From the NCBI GenBank assembly GCA_964436235.1, contig CAYTCW010000008.1, positions 1 through 55,734 on the forward strand: a DNA stretch of 55,734 bases. Direction: 5' to 3'. Numbering within the stretch: position 1 is the first letter of the stretch; each line of letters opens with the position of its first letter. Under the pieces are notes generated by a model that did not search any database, was not told the origin of the DNA, and saw nothing but the letters and a program-made list of their open reading frames with translations. The stretch is from UBA9980 sp964436235. GTDB taxonomy: Bacteria; Muiribacteriota; UBA9980. Positions 32,146 through 40,525 of the stretch are shown piece by piece. Position numbers and translations under genes: made by a program.

Positions 32146-33160
32146 TCTCTTCTTCCTGCCTTTCCTTTTCTTCTTCTTTACGGATCGATTCAAGCATCAT
32201 GCGTTGGCGTTGGTCGTAAAAATTGCCGGTATTCGGTTTCTGATTATGGAACGGATGATCGGTTTTAATGCGGGGTTTGTTGTCATATGCGCCTTCAAGG
32301 ATTCGCAGAAATTTTTCTTCGTCGAGAAGCCAGCTGAAGTTACAACGCCCCCAGTTGCCTTCGGTGGTCAGACACAAGAAGTCGCTTTCTCTGGCCTTCT
32401 GAAATACGGTTTTCAAATTTTCAATTCCGTGTTTTATGAGAAGGGCGCTAATCTTTCGCCGGCGGTTTTCGTTTTTCAATGCATGAGGTAACCGTCCGTG
32501 GGTAATCTCGTTATAGAGATCGAATACTTCGTCGATCTGTTTTGAGGTTAAACGTTTTCTTTCGCCTTGAACCTCACCCCCGGAAAAGTTATCCACATCA
32601 TCATTGCCGTCGAATCTGCCAAGATTCGACATAGATGATGTGTTACTGTTACTGTTATTGTTATCTGTTACTGTTACTGTTACTGTTACTGGTTTCGAAA
32701 CGGTTTCGGAACCCTTGGCTAACCCTTTCGTAACGGTTTCGAAACGGTTCCGCAACCCTTCCGCAAGGGTTACAAACTTATCGTCTTTACTGCGTTCTAA
32801 TATATTTGCAAGGTCGGCCAATAGAAGTGTGTCGGGTAATTCGTTCAAAACTTCTATCGCCGATTTTACCTGATTCGGATTTTCGGGTGCCTGGTATTTA
32901 AAAAAGTTTTTGATGAAGATTAACTCAAGGTCAAAATCATACTTGACGCGATTGGCCTTTATCAGCTCTTTGAGCGCCTTTTCAAACCTTTGAGGGGTCC
33001 ATTGAAGATGATAGCACGCAAAGGCCGAGGGAAGGTGAAAAAGCCCGACAATATTACGTTGTGGCGTGGTTAATATGTATAAAAAAAGTATTCGGGCATC
33101 CTCGGTCATTTTTCTGACCATCGGGTCAATCCAAAACTTATCTTCGATTCTCGAATACAT
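32072..33160 (-). CDS. Replication initiator A, winged-helix, with internal iterons
   Basis: The 362-residue protein has an N-terminal winged-helix region (DPMVRKMTEDARILFLYILT, GLFHLPSAFACYHLQWT). A repetitive linker (residues ~130-170, ETVTKGL, ETVSKP, TVTVTVT) follows. The C-terminal domain of phage replisome organisers ends FSWLLDEEKFLRILEGAYD. The linker is encoded by seven 11-bp iterons and a hexamer tract, as in lambda O where the origin lies inside the initiator gene. It is a paralogue of the next gene upstream. Confidence 0.8.
   Translation of the reverse strand: MYSRIEDKFWIDPMVRKMTEDARILFLYILTTPQRNIVGLFHLPSAFACYHLQWTPQRFEKALKELIKANRVKYDFDLELIFIKNFFKYQAPENPNQVKSAIEVLNELPDTLLLADLANILERSKDDKFVTLAEGLRNRFETVTKGLAKGSETVSKPVTVTVTVTDNNNSNSNTSSMSNLGRFDGNDDVDNFSGGEVQGERKRLTSKQIDEVFDLYNEITHGRLPHALKNENRRRKISALLIKHGIENLKTVFQKARESDFLCLTTEGNWGRCNFSWLLDEEKFLRILEGAYDNKPRIKTDHPFHNQKPNTGNFYDQRQRMMLESIRKEEEKERQEEENEKVRNEKNTVYDINHQPAGDPSE
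32641..32692. repeat. TGTTAC hexamer tract
   Basis: Eight units of TGTTAC or TGTTAT, with one extra C, directly flank the 11-bp iterons and encode the Thr-Val/Ser-Asn run of the initiator linker. An AT-containing microsatellite next to iterons may act as an unwinding element or may be simple replication slippage. Confidence 0.75.
32697..32773. repeat. Iteron array A: seven tandem 11-bp repeats
   Basis: Seven exact-length 11-mers of form GNAAC(G/C)(G/C)TTNC: starting GAAACGGTTTC, then GGAACCCTTGG, and ending GCAAGGGTTAC. Each unit is a near-palindrome, so one helical face is repeated. It lies inside initiator gene A. Candidate origin of replication. Confidence 0.8.
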
Positions 33161-33161
33161 G

Positions 33162-33740
33162 TTATTCCCGCCCTTTTTTTTGTATTTTTCCCCGTTTTAT
33201 CTGGCTTTTGGAACCCTTCGGCAAGGGTTCCGAAAGGGTTCCGCAACCCTTGTTTAACCCTTTCGTAACGGTTTCGGAAGGGTTCCGCAACGGTTCCGTA
33301 ACGGTTTCTACCCTATTAAAATCAGGGGTTAACGATTTAATGTTTTCAAGATACACTTTTGTCTGTTCGGTCAAAAATTCTTTTATCAGTTCGTAAAATT
33401 CTTTCATAAGGTAAGTCGAAGGCATTTCCTTCAAGAGATTAACAATCCCTTTTAATTGGTTTGCTCCGCCGACAGGATTGTTTTTTAAATGGTCCATAAC
33501 GAGAACGACTTTTTTATGAGCATCGCGTTTAATAAACCAGTGAGATTCGAGCTCGCTCAAAATTTCATCGCAAACCTTAGGCGTCCAGTTAAGATCGTAG
33601 GCCATATATTCGAGCGGCAGAACATAGAAACCGGCTATGTTTGAATGAGGCGAGGTCAAAAGATACATAAAAGCGATAACGCCTTCTTTCGATAACTTAC
33701 GAAGCCGTTCATCGTGCCAGATATTAGCGTTTATATTCAT
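33162..33740 (-). CDS. Replication initiator B, paralogue with internal iterons
   Basis: The 192-residue protein (start 33740 with AAGGAAG; the longer start at 33779 reads through a hairpin) shares the N-terminal domain with its neighbour: ANIWHDERLRKLSKEGVIAF, AGFYVLPLEYMAYDLNWT. It lacks the C-terminal domain. Its basic C-terminus contains three 11-residue repeats (ETVTEPLRNPS, ETVTKGLNKGC, GTLSEPLPKGS) encoded by nine 11-bp iterons. It could be a copy-control or helper initiator produced by duplication. Confidence 0.7.
   Translation of the reverse strand: MNINANIWHDERLRKLSKEGVIAFMYLLTSPHSNIAGFYVLPLEYMAYDLNWTPKVCDEILSELESHWFIKRDAHKKVVLVMDHLKNNPVGGANQLKGIVNLLKEMPSTYLMKEFYELIKEFLTEQTKVYLENIKSLTPDFNRVETVTEPLRNPSETVTKGLNKGCGTLSEPLPKGSKSQIKRGKIQKKGRE
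33210..33308. repeat. Iteron array B: nine tandem 11-bp repeats
   Basis: Nine exact 11-mers without gaps, from GGAACCCTTCG to GTAACGGTTTC, with the same GNAAC(G/C)(G/C)TTNC consensus as array A. Three units make 33 bp, hence the 11-residue peptide period. Second candidate origin element. Confidence 0.85.
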
Positions 33741-33761
33741 AGGTTCGCTTCCTTTCTTGAA

Positions 33762-33787
33762 GCCCGGCGGCAATGTCACCGCCGGGC
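33762..33787. terminator. Strong hairpin between SbcC-like and initiator B genes
   Basis: Perfect 9-bp stem GCCCGGCGG/CCGCCGGGC with an 8-base loop. The T-rich side (GTTTTATTA) is on the plus strand, while the genes are on the minus strand, where TTCAAG follows. It may act as an mRNA-stability or attenuator hairpin rather than a full terminator. Confidence 0.5.
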
Positions 33788-33796
33788 GTTTTATTA

Positions 33797-35536
33797 CTAA
33801 GCCGCTTCGGCTTCCTGTGATTGATCTATTTGAGCTAACGGGTTATTTATAAGCGATAGGTTGTAACTGCGCTTGATTTGAGCATTGCCGCGTACCTTCG
33901 ACGGGAAGGCGGCCTCGAGTCCGATAAGAATACTTGTGACTGTCGGGAATTCCTCGTCGAGGATCCTGATAAGCGACTGCATATATGGAACATAAACGCT
34001 TTCCATGTCATCAACGACGATGAAGTTATAGCCGCTCAGTTTAGCGATCGCGAGCTGAAGCGCGATACCGCAGAGAATCCGTTCGGAGGTCGAGAGCATG
34101 CCGGGCGTTTTTCCGTTGATTCTGATGTTGGCCAGATCTCCGCCGGCCGCTTCAATCACGAATCCGAAAGTCTTCGATACTTCGTTAACCATGTCGAAAA
34201 GACCTTCGCTGTTTCCAGAGACGATTTTTTCTTTAAGGTCTTTTTCAAGAAACGCAATATAACGATCGTAGCGCTTCGAATTAGCTTCGAGGGTCATTAC
34301 TTCCTCGGCGAGTGCTTTCGCCTTCGCCTGTGCCTCGCCGCGGCGTTTTATATCGACCATAGCGATATTAATTCCGTCGAGCTGTACGCGCAATTCGTTC
34401 ATGCCCTTCATGGCTTCCAGATTACGGCGTTCGACTTCGGCCTTTGCGGCGTCATATTTCTCGTTTTGTTCTTCAATCAGGCGGTTAAGTTCATCGAGCT
34501 GTTCCTGGCGGGACGCTTTATATTGAGCGAATGCCGCCGTATCTTCCGCGCTGAGTTTTTCCCATTCGGCCCGAAGCGCTGCTGTTTCATTGTTAAGTTT
34601 CATAACGTATTCAGCGAGCGCCGGTTCATTGCATGTGATTTTACCCTGACTTAGGGGGCACTTGCCTTCGTGTTTGTTATAAGCGGTTATCGTTGATTTG
34701 TGCGCGGTGCCTATGGCCGCAGTTTCGGCGAGCCGGCGGGCGTGTTTCGGTTTAAAATCGCCGAGCTCGATAGTTTTTTTCTTGTCCATAAGTTCGAGCC
34801 AGCGGGCCGAGCGCTCCGGAAATTTTTCGGGTTCATAAGCCATTTTCAGCTTAGCTTCGAGTATCTGTTTATCGTTCTCGAGTTTTTCGATCGAACGGTC
34901 ATTGATGACGGTCCGTTCCTTCATAGCACTGTTTATGATCTCGATTTCGGATTTGGCGCGTTCGAGCTGCTTGTTTACCGTGTGCCTTATCTGCCGGAAG
35001 TTTTCGGCCGTGGCTTTTATGTTTGATGCACGCAGGCCTTCGAAGTCTTTAGCTTCTTCACTACTGATTCCATATTTTACGACATCTATCAGCTCGTCTC
35101 CGGAGAAATAGTTCATCAGGAGATCTGCCTGTTCTTTGGCCGTGAGTTCGAAAAAGTTTGAGTTGTCGCAGAGCATCTGAATGACGTTGCGTTTGTATCC
35201 AAACTCGGCGAGCCCGTCCTTTTCTTTAGTGCGGCCGACCTCGAGCTTAACGCCGTTTAGTCTTAATTTATGCGGCTTCGGTTCGCGCTCGATGCTGTGC
35301 GTCAGGCCTTCGAAAGTCGTTATCACGGCCGTTGAGCATTTCGCGCCGTCGGCTAAGCGGATTATTTCTTCAACTTCTTTTTTATCAGGCGTAGCGGTGA
35401 GCGCGTATCTGATCGCCTGTTTAACGCTCGATTTTCCGCAGTGGTTCGCACCGGTGATGATGTTAATGCCAGGCTGGAATTCAAAACTTTTGTCTTCGTA
35501 CCCCATGAAATCTTTTACTATGAGTTTATTTATCAT
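33797..35536 (-). CDS. SbcC/RecF-like SMC-type ATPase
   Basis: With the start at 35536 (AAAGGTGAATCG, overlapping the upstream stop) the protein has 579 residues. It has Walker A GANHCGKSS at residues ~29-37, a long central coiled coil interrupted by CPLSQGKITC (a zinc-hook-like pair), and a C-terminal signature and Walker B (LSTSERILCGIALQLAIAKL, FIVVDDM). Such ATPases accompany RecT/exonuclease modules and process DNA ends. No separate SbcD-type nuclease is seen; the YqaJ enzyme may serve. Confidence 0.8.
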   Translation of the reverse strand: MINKLIVKDFMGYEDKSFEFQPGINIITGANHCGKSSVKQAIRYALTATPDKKEVEEIIRLADGAKCSTAVITTFEGLTHSIEREPKPHKLRLNGVKLEVGRTKEKDGLAEFGYKRNVIQMLCDNSNFFELTAKEQADLLMNYFSGDELIDVVKYGISSEEAKDFEGLRASNIKATAENFRQIRHTVNKQLERAKSEIEIINSAMKERTVINDRSIEKLENDKQILEAKLKMAYEPEKFPERSARWLELMDKKKTIELGDFKPKHARRLAETAAIGTAHKSTITAYNKHEGKCPLSQGKITCNEPALAEYVMKLNNETAALRAEWEKLSAEDTAAFAQYKASRQEQLDELNRLIEEQNEKYDAAKAEVERRNLEAMKGMNELRVQLDGINIAMVDIKRRGEAQAKAKALAEEVMTLEANSKRYDRYIAFLEKDLKEKIVSGNSEGLFDMVNEVSKTFGFVIEAAGGDLANIRINGKTPGMLSTSERILCGIALQLAIAKLSGYNFIVVDDMESVYVPYMQSLIRILDEEFPTVTSILIGLEAAFPSKVRGNAQIKRSYNLSLINNPLAQIDQSQEAEAA

Positions 35537-35798
35537 TCGATTCACCTTTCTTTTTAAATCCGTCACACTCCGCAACGTTATCGTTTCCAAGGCCACATCC
35601 AAAAGTAATATTTTTAGCGGAGCATGTAGGAAATTCTTGAATGCATGCTTCACAAAGATGAGTTTCTTTCATGTATTTTTCCAACGCTTCTTTGTATTTT
35701 TCTTCGCCTTCTGGTAAACACCACCCGCTGGGTTCGTCGTCAAATCCGCAGCACTGATGCCAGCCGTATTCTTCCGGTAATGGTTTTTTATTTTTCAT
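35526..35798 (-). CDS. Small Cys-rich hypothetical protein
   Basis: A 90-residue protein with eight cysteines in pairs (WHQCCGF, WCLPEG, LCEACIQEFPTC, FGCGLG, AECDGF). This suggests zinc or redox binding. It is located between RecT and the SbcC-like gene and overlaps the latter by 11 bases. No family is recognised with confidence. Confidence 0.6.
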   Translation of the reverse strand: MKNKKPLPEEYGWHQCCGFDDEPSGWCLPEGEEKYKEALEKYMKETHLCEACIQEFPTCSAKNITFGCGLGNDNVAECDGFKKKGESNDK

Positions 35799-35808
35799 TT
35801 AACGCTCC

Positions 35809-36996
35809 TTAAAACGGCGCTTTTTCGCCGGTTGTCGCTGTTGTTTCGGTTTGAGCAGCCGCGGCCGCTTTGGGTTTGTTTTCTGGCGCCGGTTTTTGTT
35901 TCATTCCGTCAATTTCATCAACGATTTTTCTAAGATCGCCGTCGTGTTTTATGATGATCGGAGTGAAGTCGGCGGGAGCCAATCGCTTAACCATTATTAT
36001 AGTTTTAAGCGGGTGACTTTTAGCCAGGAGCGCTTCGATTCGTTCGTTCGTCCATTCGTTCGTTTCGGGTTCGCTTGTTTGGGGTTCGGCCGCGCCTTCG
36101 GTTTCGTCTGCCTTCGCGGGGCCTTCGAGCAACGCCGCGGGCTGATTTTCGTCCATAAGCGCGGGAACTTCGAACATATCCGGCGCGATTTCTTTTTTAA
36201 TTTTTTCATCGGTTTCGAGTTCTTTAGCAAATTCGATTGATTTCGGAGCGTATTTAAGCAGCGCTTTCAAAACCGTCTTTTTCGCCATACCGATAAAATT
36301 GTTTACCCAGGCGCATTTATCGCCGCCAACCCATTCGCCTTTATCGGCGTTCCAGAGGTCGGAATATTTCTTAGCGTGCGCGGTGATCTTCGAAACCGGC
36401 CAGACCTGAAAGTCGAAACCGCCGTTTTTAGTGTGATATACGGCGTAAATATGAGTAAGTTCGCCGCGGTCTTCCGTTTCACATGGCCTGTGTTCAAGAT
36501 CGCGTTTAAGACCGAGTTTGTAATAAAAACTGTCGTTCGAATAAACTTCTTCGCAGTAGAGATCGAGATAACTGCCGGAACGATAAGCCAGATCAATAAT
36601 ACCCTGATAACCGAGCTGGAACTGTGCTAACTTTATTTTAATCCATTGGCCGTTTGGCATTTTAATGCTTTTTTTTCTCGGGATAAGATATGCCTGGCCG
36701 AGCGGAGTATTAAGTTCAACGCCGAGTTGGGCGCCGGTCATTATTCCCGCCAGAAGGCTGTCGCGTTCACATTCAAGCAACTCCGGATTAATCTTTATGG
36801 CCGTGAGAGCGATACGCGCTACGCGGTCCGGGCTGACGTGCTTAGGAACCGCTTTCGAGATCGAGGGGACCATTTCTTTTATGAAATCGTTTATTGTTTT
36901 GTTAGGTTTAATCGTCGGAGCGGTTGCCGAAGCGTTTCCCGCCGCCGCCTGTGCCTTATTCATTAACGCCGTGTTATTTCCGTTTACGTTCGCCAT
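35809..36996 (-). CDS. recT: RecT single-strand annealing protein
   Basis: The RecT core is clear: RVARIALTAIKINPELLECE, then SLLAGIMTGAQLGVELNTPLGQAYLIPR, then QFQLGYQGIIDLAYRSG. A Pro/Glu/Ala-rich C-terminal tail follows. It anneals complementary strands made by the neighbouring exonuclease. I prefer the ATG at 36996 over a GTG at 37005 that sits only two bases from the AGGAG site. Confidence 0.9.
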   Translation of the reverse strand: MANVNGNNTALMNKAQAAAGNASATAPTIKPNKTINDFIKEMVPSISKAVPKHVSPDRVARIALTAIKINPELLECERDSLLAGIMTGAQLGVELNTPLGQAYLIPRKKSIKMPNGQWIKIKLAQFQLGYQGIIDLAYRSGSYLDLYCEEVYSNDSFYYKLGLKRDLEHRPCETEDRGELTHIYAVYHTKNGGFDFQVWPVSKITAHAKKYSDLWNADKGEWVGGDKCAWVNNFIGMAKKTVLKALLKYAPKSIEFAKELETDEKIKKEIAPDMFEVPALMDENQPAALLEGPAKADETEGAAEPQTSEPETNEWTNERIEALLAKSHPLKTIIMVKRLAPADFTPIIIKHDGDLRKIVDEIDGMKQKPAPENKPKAAAAAQTETTATTGEKAPF

Positions 36997-37004
36997 ATTT
37001 ATCA

Positions 37005-37943
37005 CTACTCCTTTATTTTTACTGAAAATTTTCTGTAAGGTTTCGCCGGTTCCAGATACGAATCGAAAAGTATTGGATGATCTTCGGCGAATTTTTTCTC
37101 GTTGAATTTCGGTTTCGGGTTCACCTGGGACCAGATAACTTCCTGTTTGCCGTCCTGTGATTTAGCGCGTTCGTTTTCACCGAGCCAGGCGCATATTGCA
37201 ACCTGAATTCTTTCAACGCGCTTATCTGCGTCTTTCGAAACTATCTTCGCGCCTTCGTATTTTTCGACGAGTCCGGCTATATCTTCCGGAAGCACAGCCG
37301 AAACGCCGTTCGATGTGGGATAGAGTTTTTTCAGAACGTCCGCGTTAAGCTCGCAATCGGGCATTACCTTATTTTGACAGCAGTACCAGAACTTCTGTTC
37401 CGCGTCGATCAGCGCCAGGATAAATTCGTCGTTGCGCGGAATGTATTTGTGGATGAAATGATTACCGTTGATCAGCGCCGCAATATACCAGCCTTCATAT
37501 CCGGTCACGGCCATGTAGTGCTGACACTGTGCGTAATAAGTGTCGGGGATTTCGTCGTCGTCCCATTCCTGCGCTTTTCTAAGAGATACGTTTTTACACT
37601 CGAGACCGCGTCTTTCACCCGCGATTAAGCGGTCAACGTTAGCCAGCATAAAAGAAAACTGCGGATGCTGAAGCAGGGCGTCGCAAGTCTGAATTTTAAT
37701 TCCCGTAAGCAATTCGAAACGATTCGCGATAACGGGTTCGAGAATATTTCCCCATTCAGCAGGTTCGCCGACGGGCTCGGGTTCGGCCTGTCCGGTTTTT
37801 TCAAGCCACAATGCCACGGGGTTTTTATATTTATTAACTCCAAGGATCGTGCCGGCGTCACTGCCGCCGATTCCTTTTTTGCGTTCATCGAGCCATTGCT
37901 GATGTGTCATTAGCTTAGTGTCCGCTAAAACTATTGAATTCAT
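37005..37943 (-). CDS. YqaJ-type viral exonuclease
   Basis: The 312-residue protein has the YqaJ/lambda-exo fold motifs: WLDERKKGIGGSDAGTILGV, AEWGNILEPVIANRF, ANVDRLIAG, RRGLECKN and AQCQHYMAVTG. These cover the catalytic E...D..ExK set. It digests DNA ends to expose strands for RecT, its immediate neighbour. The ATG at 37943 has better spacing from AAGGAG than the GTG at 37955. Confidence 0.9.
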   Translation of the reverse strand: MNSIVLADTKLMTHQQWLDERKKGIGGSDAGTILGVNKYKNPVALWLEKTGQAEPEPVGEPAEWGNILEPVIANRFELLTGIKIQTCDALLQHPQFSFMLANVDRLIAGERRGLECKNVSLRKAQEWDDDEIPDTYYAQCQHYMAVTGYEGWYIAALINGNHFIHKYIPRNDEFILALIDAEQKFWYCCQNKVMPDCELNADVLKKLYPTSNGVSAVLPEDIAGLVEKYEGAKIVSKDADKRVERIQVAICAWLGENERAKSQDGKQEVIWSQVNPKPKFNEKKFAEDHPILFDSYLEPAKPYRKFSVKIKE

Positions 37944-37961
37944 ATATTTTTTCACTCCTTA

Positions 37962-38037
37962 TTGACTTTTACATGCTTTCGTGTTATATTTCTGGTACGA
38001 TGTATTTTATTTGGCCGCTCTCTGGCGGCTTTTTTTT
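37962..38037 (+). ncRNA. Candidate short RNA: promoter plus terminator in 75 bp
   Basis: On the plus strand TTGACT (37962-37967), 17 bases, TATATT (37985-37990). A GCCGC/GCGGC hairpin (38014-38029) with a run of eight T follows about 25 bases after the expected start. There is no ORF between. A transcript of about 40 nt, antisense to neither flanking minus-strand gene body, would be made between the exonuclease and antirepressor genes. Confidence 0.45.
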
Positions 38038-38899
38038 ATGCGGCAAAAAGTTTTCGTTGGGGTTCTTCCGTACGATGCGCTAATCTAATATGGCTCATTA
38101 CCGTTTGCTTGCCGTGGTCGTTATAGACAAACGCCGCAACTTCACGGTTGCTATATTGCGATTTAGATAATATCCATTTTCCATAAGGTGTAACGCGCGG
38201 ATCGCCGTTTTTTAGTTCTTCGCCTTTCAATCCAAGTTTGTTTGATATGCGTCCGATCATGTTGGCTGATATCTCGATTCCTTCTTTTTTGAGTTCCCGT
38301 GATATCTGCTCCGCCGTATATTCCGGGCCTTCGATTTGTGGCAACGCGATGATCTTTTGTCCGATCATGATTTCGGTTGCGTGACTGATCATCGATTGAA
38401 CCGATTCAGGAGCGAGGCACGATCTAAATTTCTCCGCCGTTTCCATGAGAAATTTTGCCTGTCTGGTAATTGCGTTCTTCAGGCGAGCGTCAGCGTTTTT
38501 GTTTTTAATTTCGGATTCTAACCTGTCCTGCGGAGATTTCGAAGCGTGACCGAGTTGGCCGGCGGCGTATGCCTGGACGAGATGAGCGACGGCGACTTTG
38601 TATTGGACGGCGCGCGGTTGTCTGGACTCCATAACGATTAATTGAAAACCGATAGGGTCGTAAACTTTCGTGTCGTAGCGCTTGTTGTCAGTAGCCCTCA
38701 GTTTGACGGTAACTGAAAACTCACTAATATGCTGATTTCTTTCAAGTATATTATCAATGGCTTTTTGCGAATCTGCGTATCCCAGCCACTCGCCGATTGC
38801 CTTTCTGGTAAAATAAGGTTTGCCATTAATTTCTACCGATTCCGATAACTGAATTTCCTGATACTCAAAAGGGACTAAATTAGTCGTTTGATTTTTCAT
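38036..38899 (-). CDS. Phage antirepressor, BRO-N type
   Basis: The 287-residue protein has a BRO-N-like domain (PYFTRKAIGEWLGYADSQKA, ILERNQHISEFSVTVKL, DTKVYDPIGFQLIVMESRQP). The C-terminal domain contains YTAEQISRELKKEGIEISANMIGRISNKLG and a final NREVAAFVYND segment. Antirepressors of this kind interfere with phage repressors to favour lysis. It lies in the early minus-strand operon downstream of the Cro-like gene. Start chosen at 38899 (GGTG six bases upstream). Confidence 0.8.
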   Translation of the reverse strand: MKNQTTNLVPFEYQEIQLSESVEINGKPYFTRKAIGEWLGYADSQKAIDNILERNQHISEFSVTVKLRATDNKRYDTKVYDPIGFQLIVMESRQPRAVQYKVAVAHLVQAYAAGQLGHASKSPQDRLESEIKNKNADARLKNAITRQAKFLMETAEKFRSCLAPESVQSMISHATEIMIGQKIIALPQIEGPEYTAEQISRELKKEGIEISANMIGRISNKLGLKGEELKNGDPRVTPYGKWILSKSQYSNREVAAFVYNDHGKQTVMSHIRLAHRTEEPQRKLFAA

Positions 38900-38917
38900 T
38901 ACGTTCACCATTCCTTT

Positions 38918-39187
38918 TTATTTAATTTCCGTTAGCGGTTCGAACTCCGCCAGATAAGCATCGATGTCCTTGAGATTTTTTTGATATTCCTCTTTAGATT
39001 TTGCATTTGCCGCTATTTCGTATATTTGAAGCCAACCCATCACGCGCGTAATTAATACGATTTTATTTTTACCATCTTTGATCGTATTAAAAGGCGACGA
39101 CTCTAATTCACGAAGGTCATCGTTAATTTTGTGTTTTATCATTTCTGCGGTACCTTGCAATTCTTGAATTACTGGTTTGTAGTTCAA
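38918..39187 (-). CDS. Hypothetical helical protein (89 aa)
   Basis: A small, helical, charged protein (LQGTAEMIKHKINDDLRELE, KSKEEYQKNLKDIDAYLAEFE) without a known motif. It is the gene just upstream of the antirepressor in the early operon. Function unknown. Confidence 0.6.
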   Translation of the reverse strand: MNYKPVIQELQGTAEMIKHKINDDLRELESSPFNTIKDGKNKIVLITRVMGWLQIYEIAANAKSKEEYQKNLKDIDAYLAEFEPLTEIK

Positions 39188-39209
39188 TTAAATTTCACCA
39201 TCCTTAAAA

Positions 39210-39284
39210 TTAAAATTTATTCCATCCTGTAAACTTATGCCCGACGATTACGGGCCGAGTCTTCGGGTCGATTTTCGGTTTCAT
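39210..39284 (-). CDS. Very small basic ORF (24 aa)
   Basis: The ATG at 39284 follows GGAAGGTGAGCC, a strong ribosome site. The product MKPKIDPKTRPVIVGHKFTG ends WNKF and is basic. Size alone makes it uncertain, but spacing within the early operon supports translation. Confidence 0.4.
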   Translation of the reverse strand: MKPKIDPKTRPVIVGHKFTGWNKF

Positions 39285-39349
39285 GGCTCACCTTCCTTTT
39301 TAATTGGTATTTTGCTATGCTTATCAAAAACTATCTGTGAGGGTTGATT

Positions 39350-39838
39350 ATGGATGAAACTACCAAATTACTTATCACCGTTACGATTCCGTCTTTAATT
39401 TCGTGTTCCATTACTTTAATTACTCTGTTTTTAAAGAGCAAATGGGATGAAAAAAACCTCCATTTATCTTTTAAATCGAAATACAAAGAAATCGTTCTCA
39501 AACAGCAAATCGAATATTACGAAAAGTTTATGCTTGCAAGTTGGATTTTGTTTGTTAAAATATCCGAATTCTTATACGATACTCATGAAGACGTTAATGA
39601 ATTAATAGCGCATCATAAAACTCTTGTAACGTCTGTTACGATGCACCAACATATTTTTCCCGAAACAGTAAAAAACAAAATGATCGACTACCAAAATGCA
39701 ATTCAAAAAGCATTAGATTTTTCAGTTGCGTGCAAAAGACCTATAGAATTAGATAAAATTGAAGCGCTTCTGAATGTATTAGACGAGTCAAGAACGCGAG
39801 TTATAGATTCGATAAAATCGAGTTTATTTGTCGAGTGA
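39350..39838 (+). CDS. Membrane-anchored hypothetical protein
   Basis: The 162-residue protein (ATG 39350, GAGGG seven bases upstream) has one N-terminal membrane helix (LLITVTIPSLISCSITLITLF) and then a helical cytoplasmic domain. It is read on the plus strand, against the early operon, and overlaps its convergent neighbour by 15 bases. As a single plus-strand gene in the lysogeny region it may be expressed from the prophage, perhaps in superinfection exclusion; this is inference. Confidence 0.55.
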   Translation: MDETTKLLITVTIPSLISCSITLITLFLKSKWDEKNLHLSFKSKYKEIVLKQQIEYYEKFMLASWILFVKISEFLYDTHEDVNELIAHHKTLVTSVTMHQHIFPETVKNKMIDYQNAIQKALDFSVACKRPIELDKIEALLNVLDESRTRVIDSIKSSLFVE

Positions 39839-40117
39839 TTTATTATAAATAAGTTGATAAATTTTTTCGCCTTTTTCATTGGTTAATATTGCCGTTTTGC
39901 TTTGCAATGGTTGCAGAAGAAAAAATGAAAGTATTGTAGAGAACGTTGTAACAAACAAAACAATAATGAAATTTTCTAAATTAAAAAAAGACGAAGAATT
40001 TATTTTCGGTTCATGTTTGTTTCGGTTTTTTAAAGCGTTTTTAAGCATGACTTTTACCAAGAGATGATAAGGTTCGTGTCCCGGCCATAGTGGTTCGTCT
40101 TCGTTTATTTCACTCAT
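39824..40117 (-). CDS. Small single-pass membrane protein
   Basis: The 97-residue protein has a charged cytoplasmic N-terminus and a membrane helix at residues ~49-68 (NFIIVLFVTTFSTILSFFLL), followed by a short tail. It lies downstream of the Cro-like gene in the early operon. Function unknown. Confidence 0.55.
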   Translation of the reverse strand: MSEINEDEPLWPGHEPYHLLVKVMLKNALKNRNKHEPKINSSSFFNLENFIIVLFVTTFSTILSFFLLQPLQSKTAILTNEKGEKIYQLIYNKSLDK

Positions 40118-40157
40118 TTCTTTTCGGCCTCCTTCCCAATCTTACCTTTCTTTTTTA

Positions 40158-40235
40158 TTGACTTATCCCTTAAATCTTGATATAATTAAGTCATAGGTCG
40201 CGAACGTTTAAACGTATCGCGGCTTTTTATTTTTT
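40158..40235 (+). ncRNA. Candidate short RNA: promoter plus hairpin terminator
   Basis: On the plus strand TTGACT (40158-40163), 17 bases, TATAAT (40181-40186). A long palindromic hairpin CGCGAACGTTTAAACGTATCGCG cannot be quoted whole; its arms CGCGA and TCGCG lie at 40199-40221. CTTTTTATTTTTT follows. The RNA would be about 40 nt and antisense to the 3' end of the Cro-like gene. Confidence 0.5.
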
Positions 40236-40430
40236 AAGTTCAGCCGGCCAGATTTTGTTTTCCGGCTCCTTGAGAATTTTGGCGATCATCGGCCTTACGT
40301 TGCGGCCTGGATATATGCCGTTAGCGATTTTATGTATCCAGTTCATACTCAGGCCGGTTTGCCGGGCGATTTCCTTAATGGTTATGTCTTTTTCAAGCAG
40401 GAGCTTGTAAAAGGCGATGTTTTTTTTCAC
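40227..40430 (-). CDS. Cro-like XRE HTH regulator
   Basis: The 67-residue protein contains an HTH (ITIKEIARQTGLSMNWIHKIANG). It is translated from a GTG at 40430 after GAGGTGACACC. It is the first gene of the leftward early operon and diverges from the CI-like gene at 40581, the classical cro/cI arrangement. Its promoter (40526-40554) overlaps the operator palindrome. Confidence 0.75.
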   Translation of the reverse strand: MKKNIAFYKLLLEKDITIKEIARQTGLSMNWIHKIANGIYPGRNVRPMIAKILKEPENKIWPAELKK

Positions 40431-40525
40431 GGTGTCACCTCGCTTTGGGTTTATTATGATGGTGGTTATTTAGTTTTCAATGACGCTATGCGGTTGTTAA
40501 AATGTTTTATTGTTACTATGTTTTA

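Noticed and set aside
32641..32692. The TGTTAC tract as a phase-variation repeat
   Set aside because: Units are six bases, so changes in number keep the frame; phase switching is unlikely.
33444..33455. AATCCCTTTTAA matches 12 bases of the reverse complement of the CRISPR-like repeat
   Set aside because: It lies inside a coding region and the match does not extend through the rest of the repeat; probably chance.
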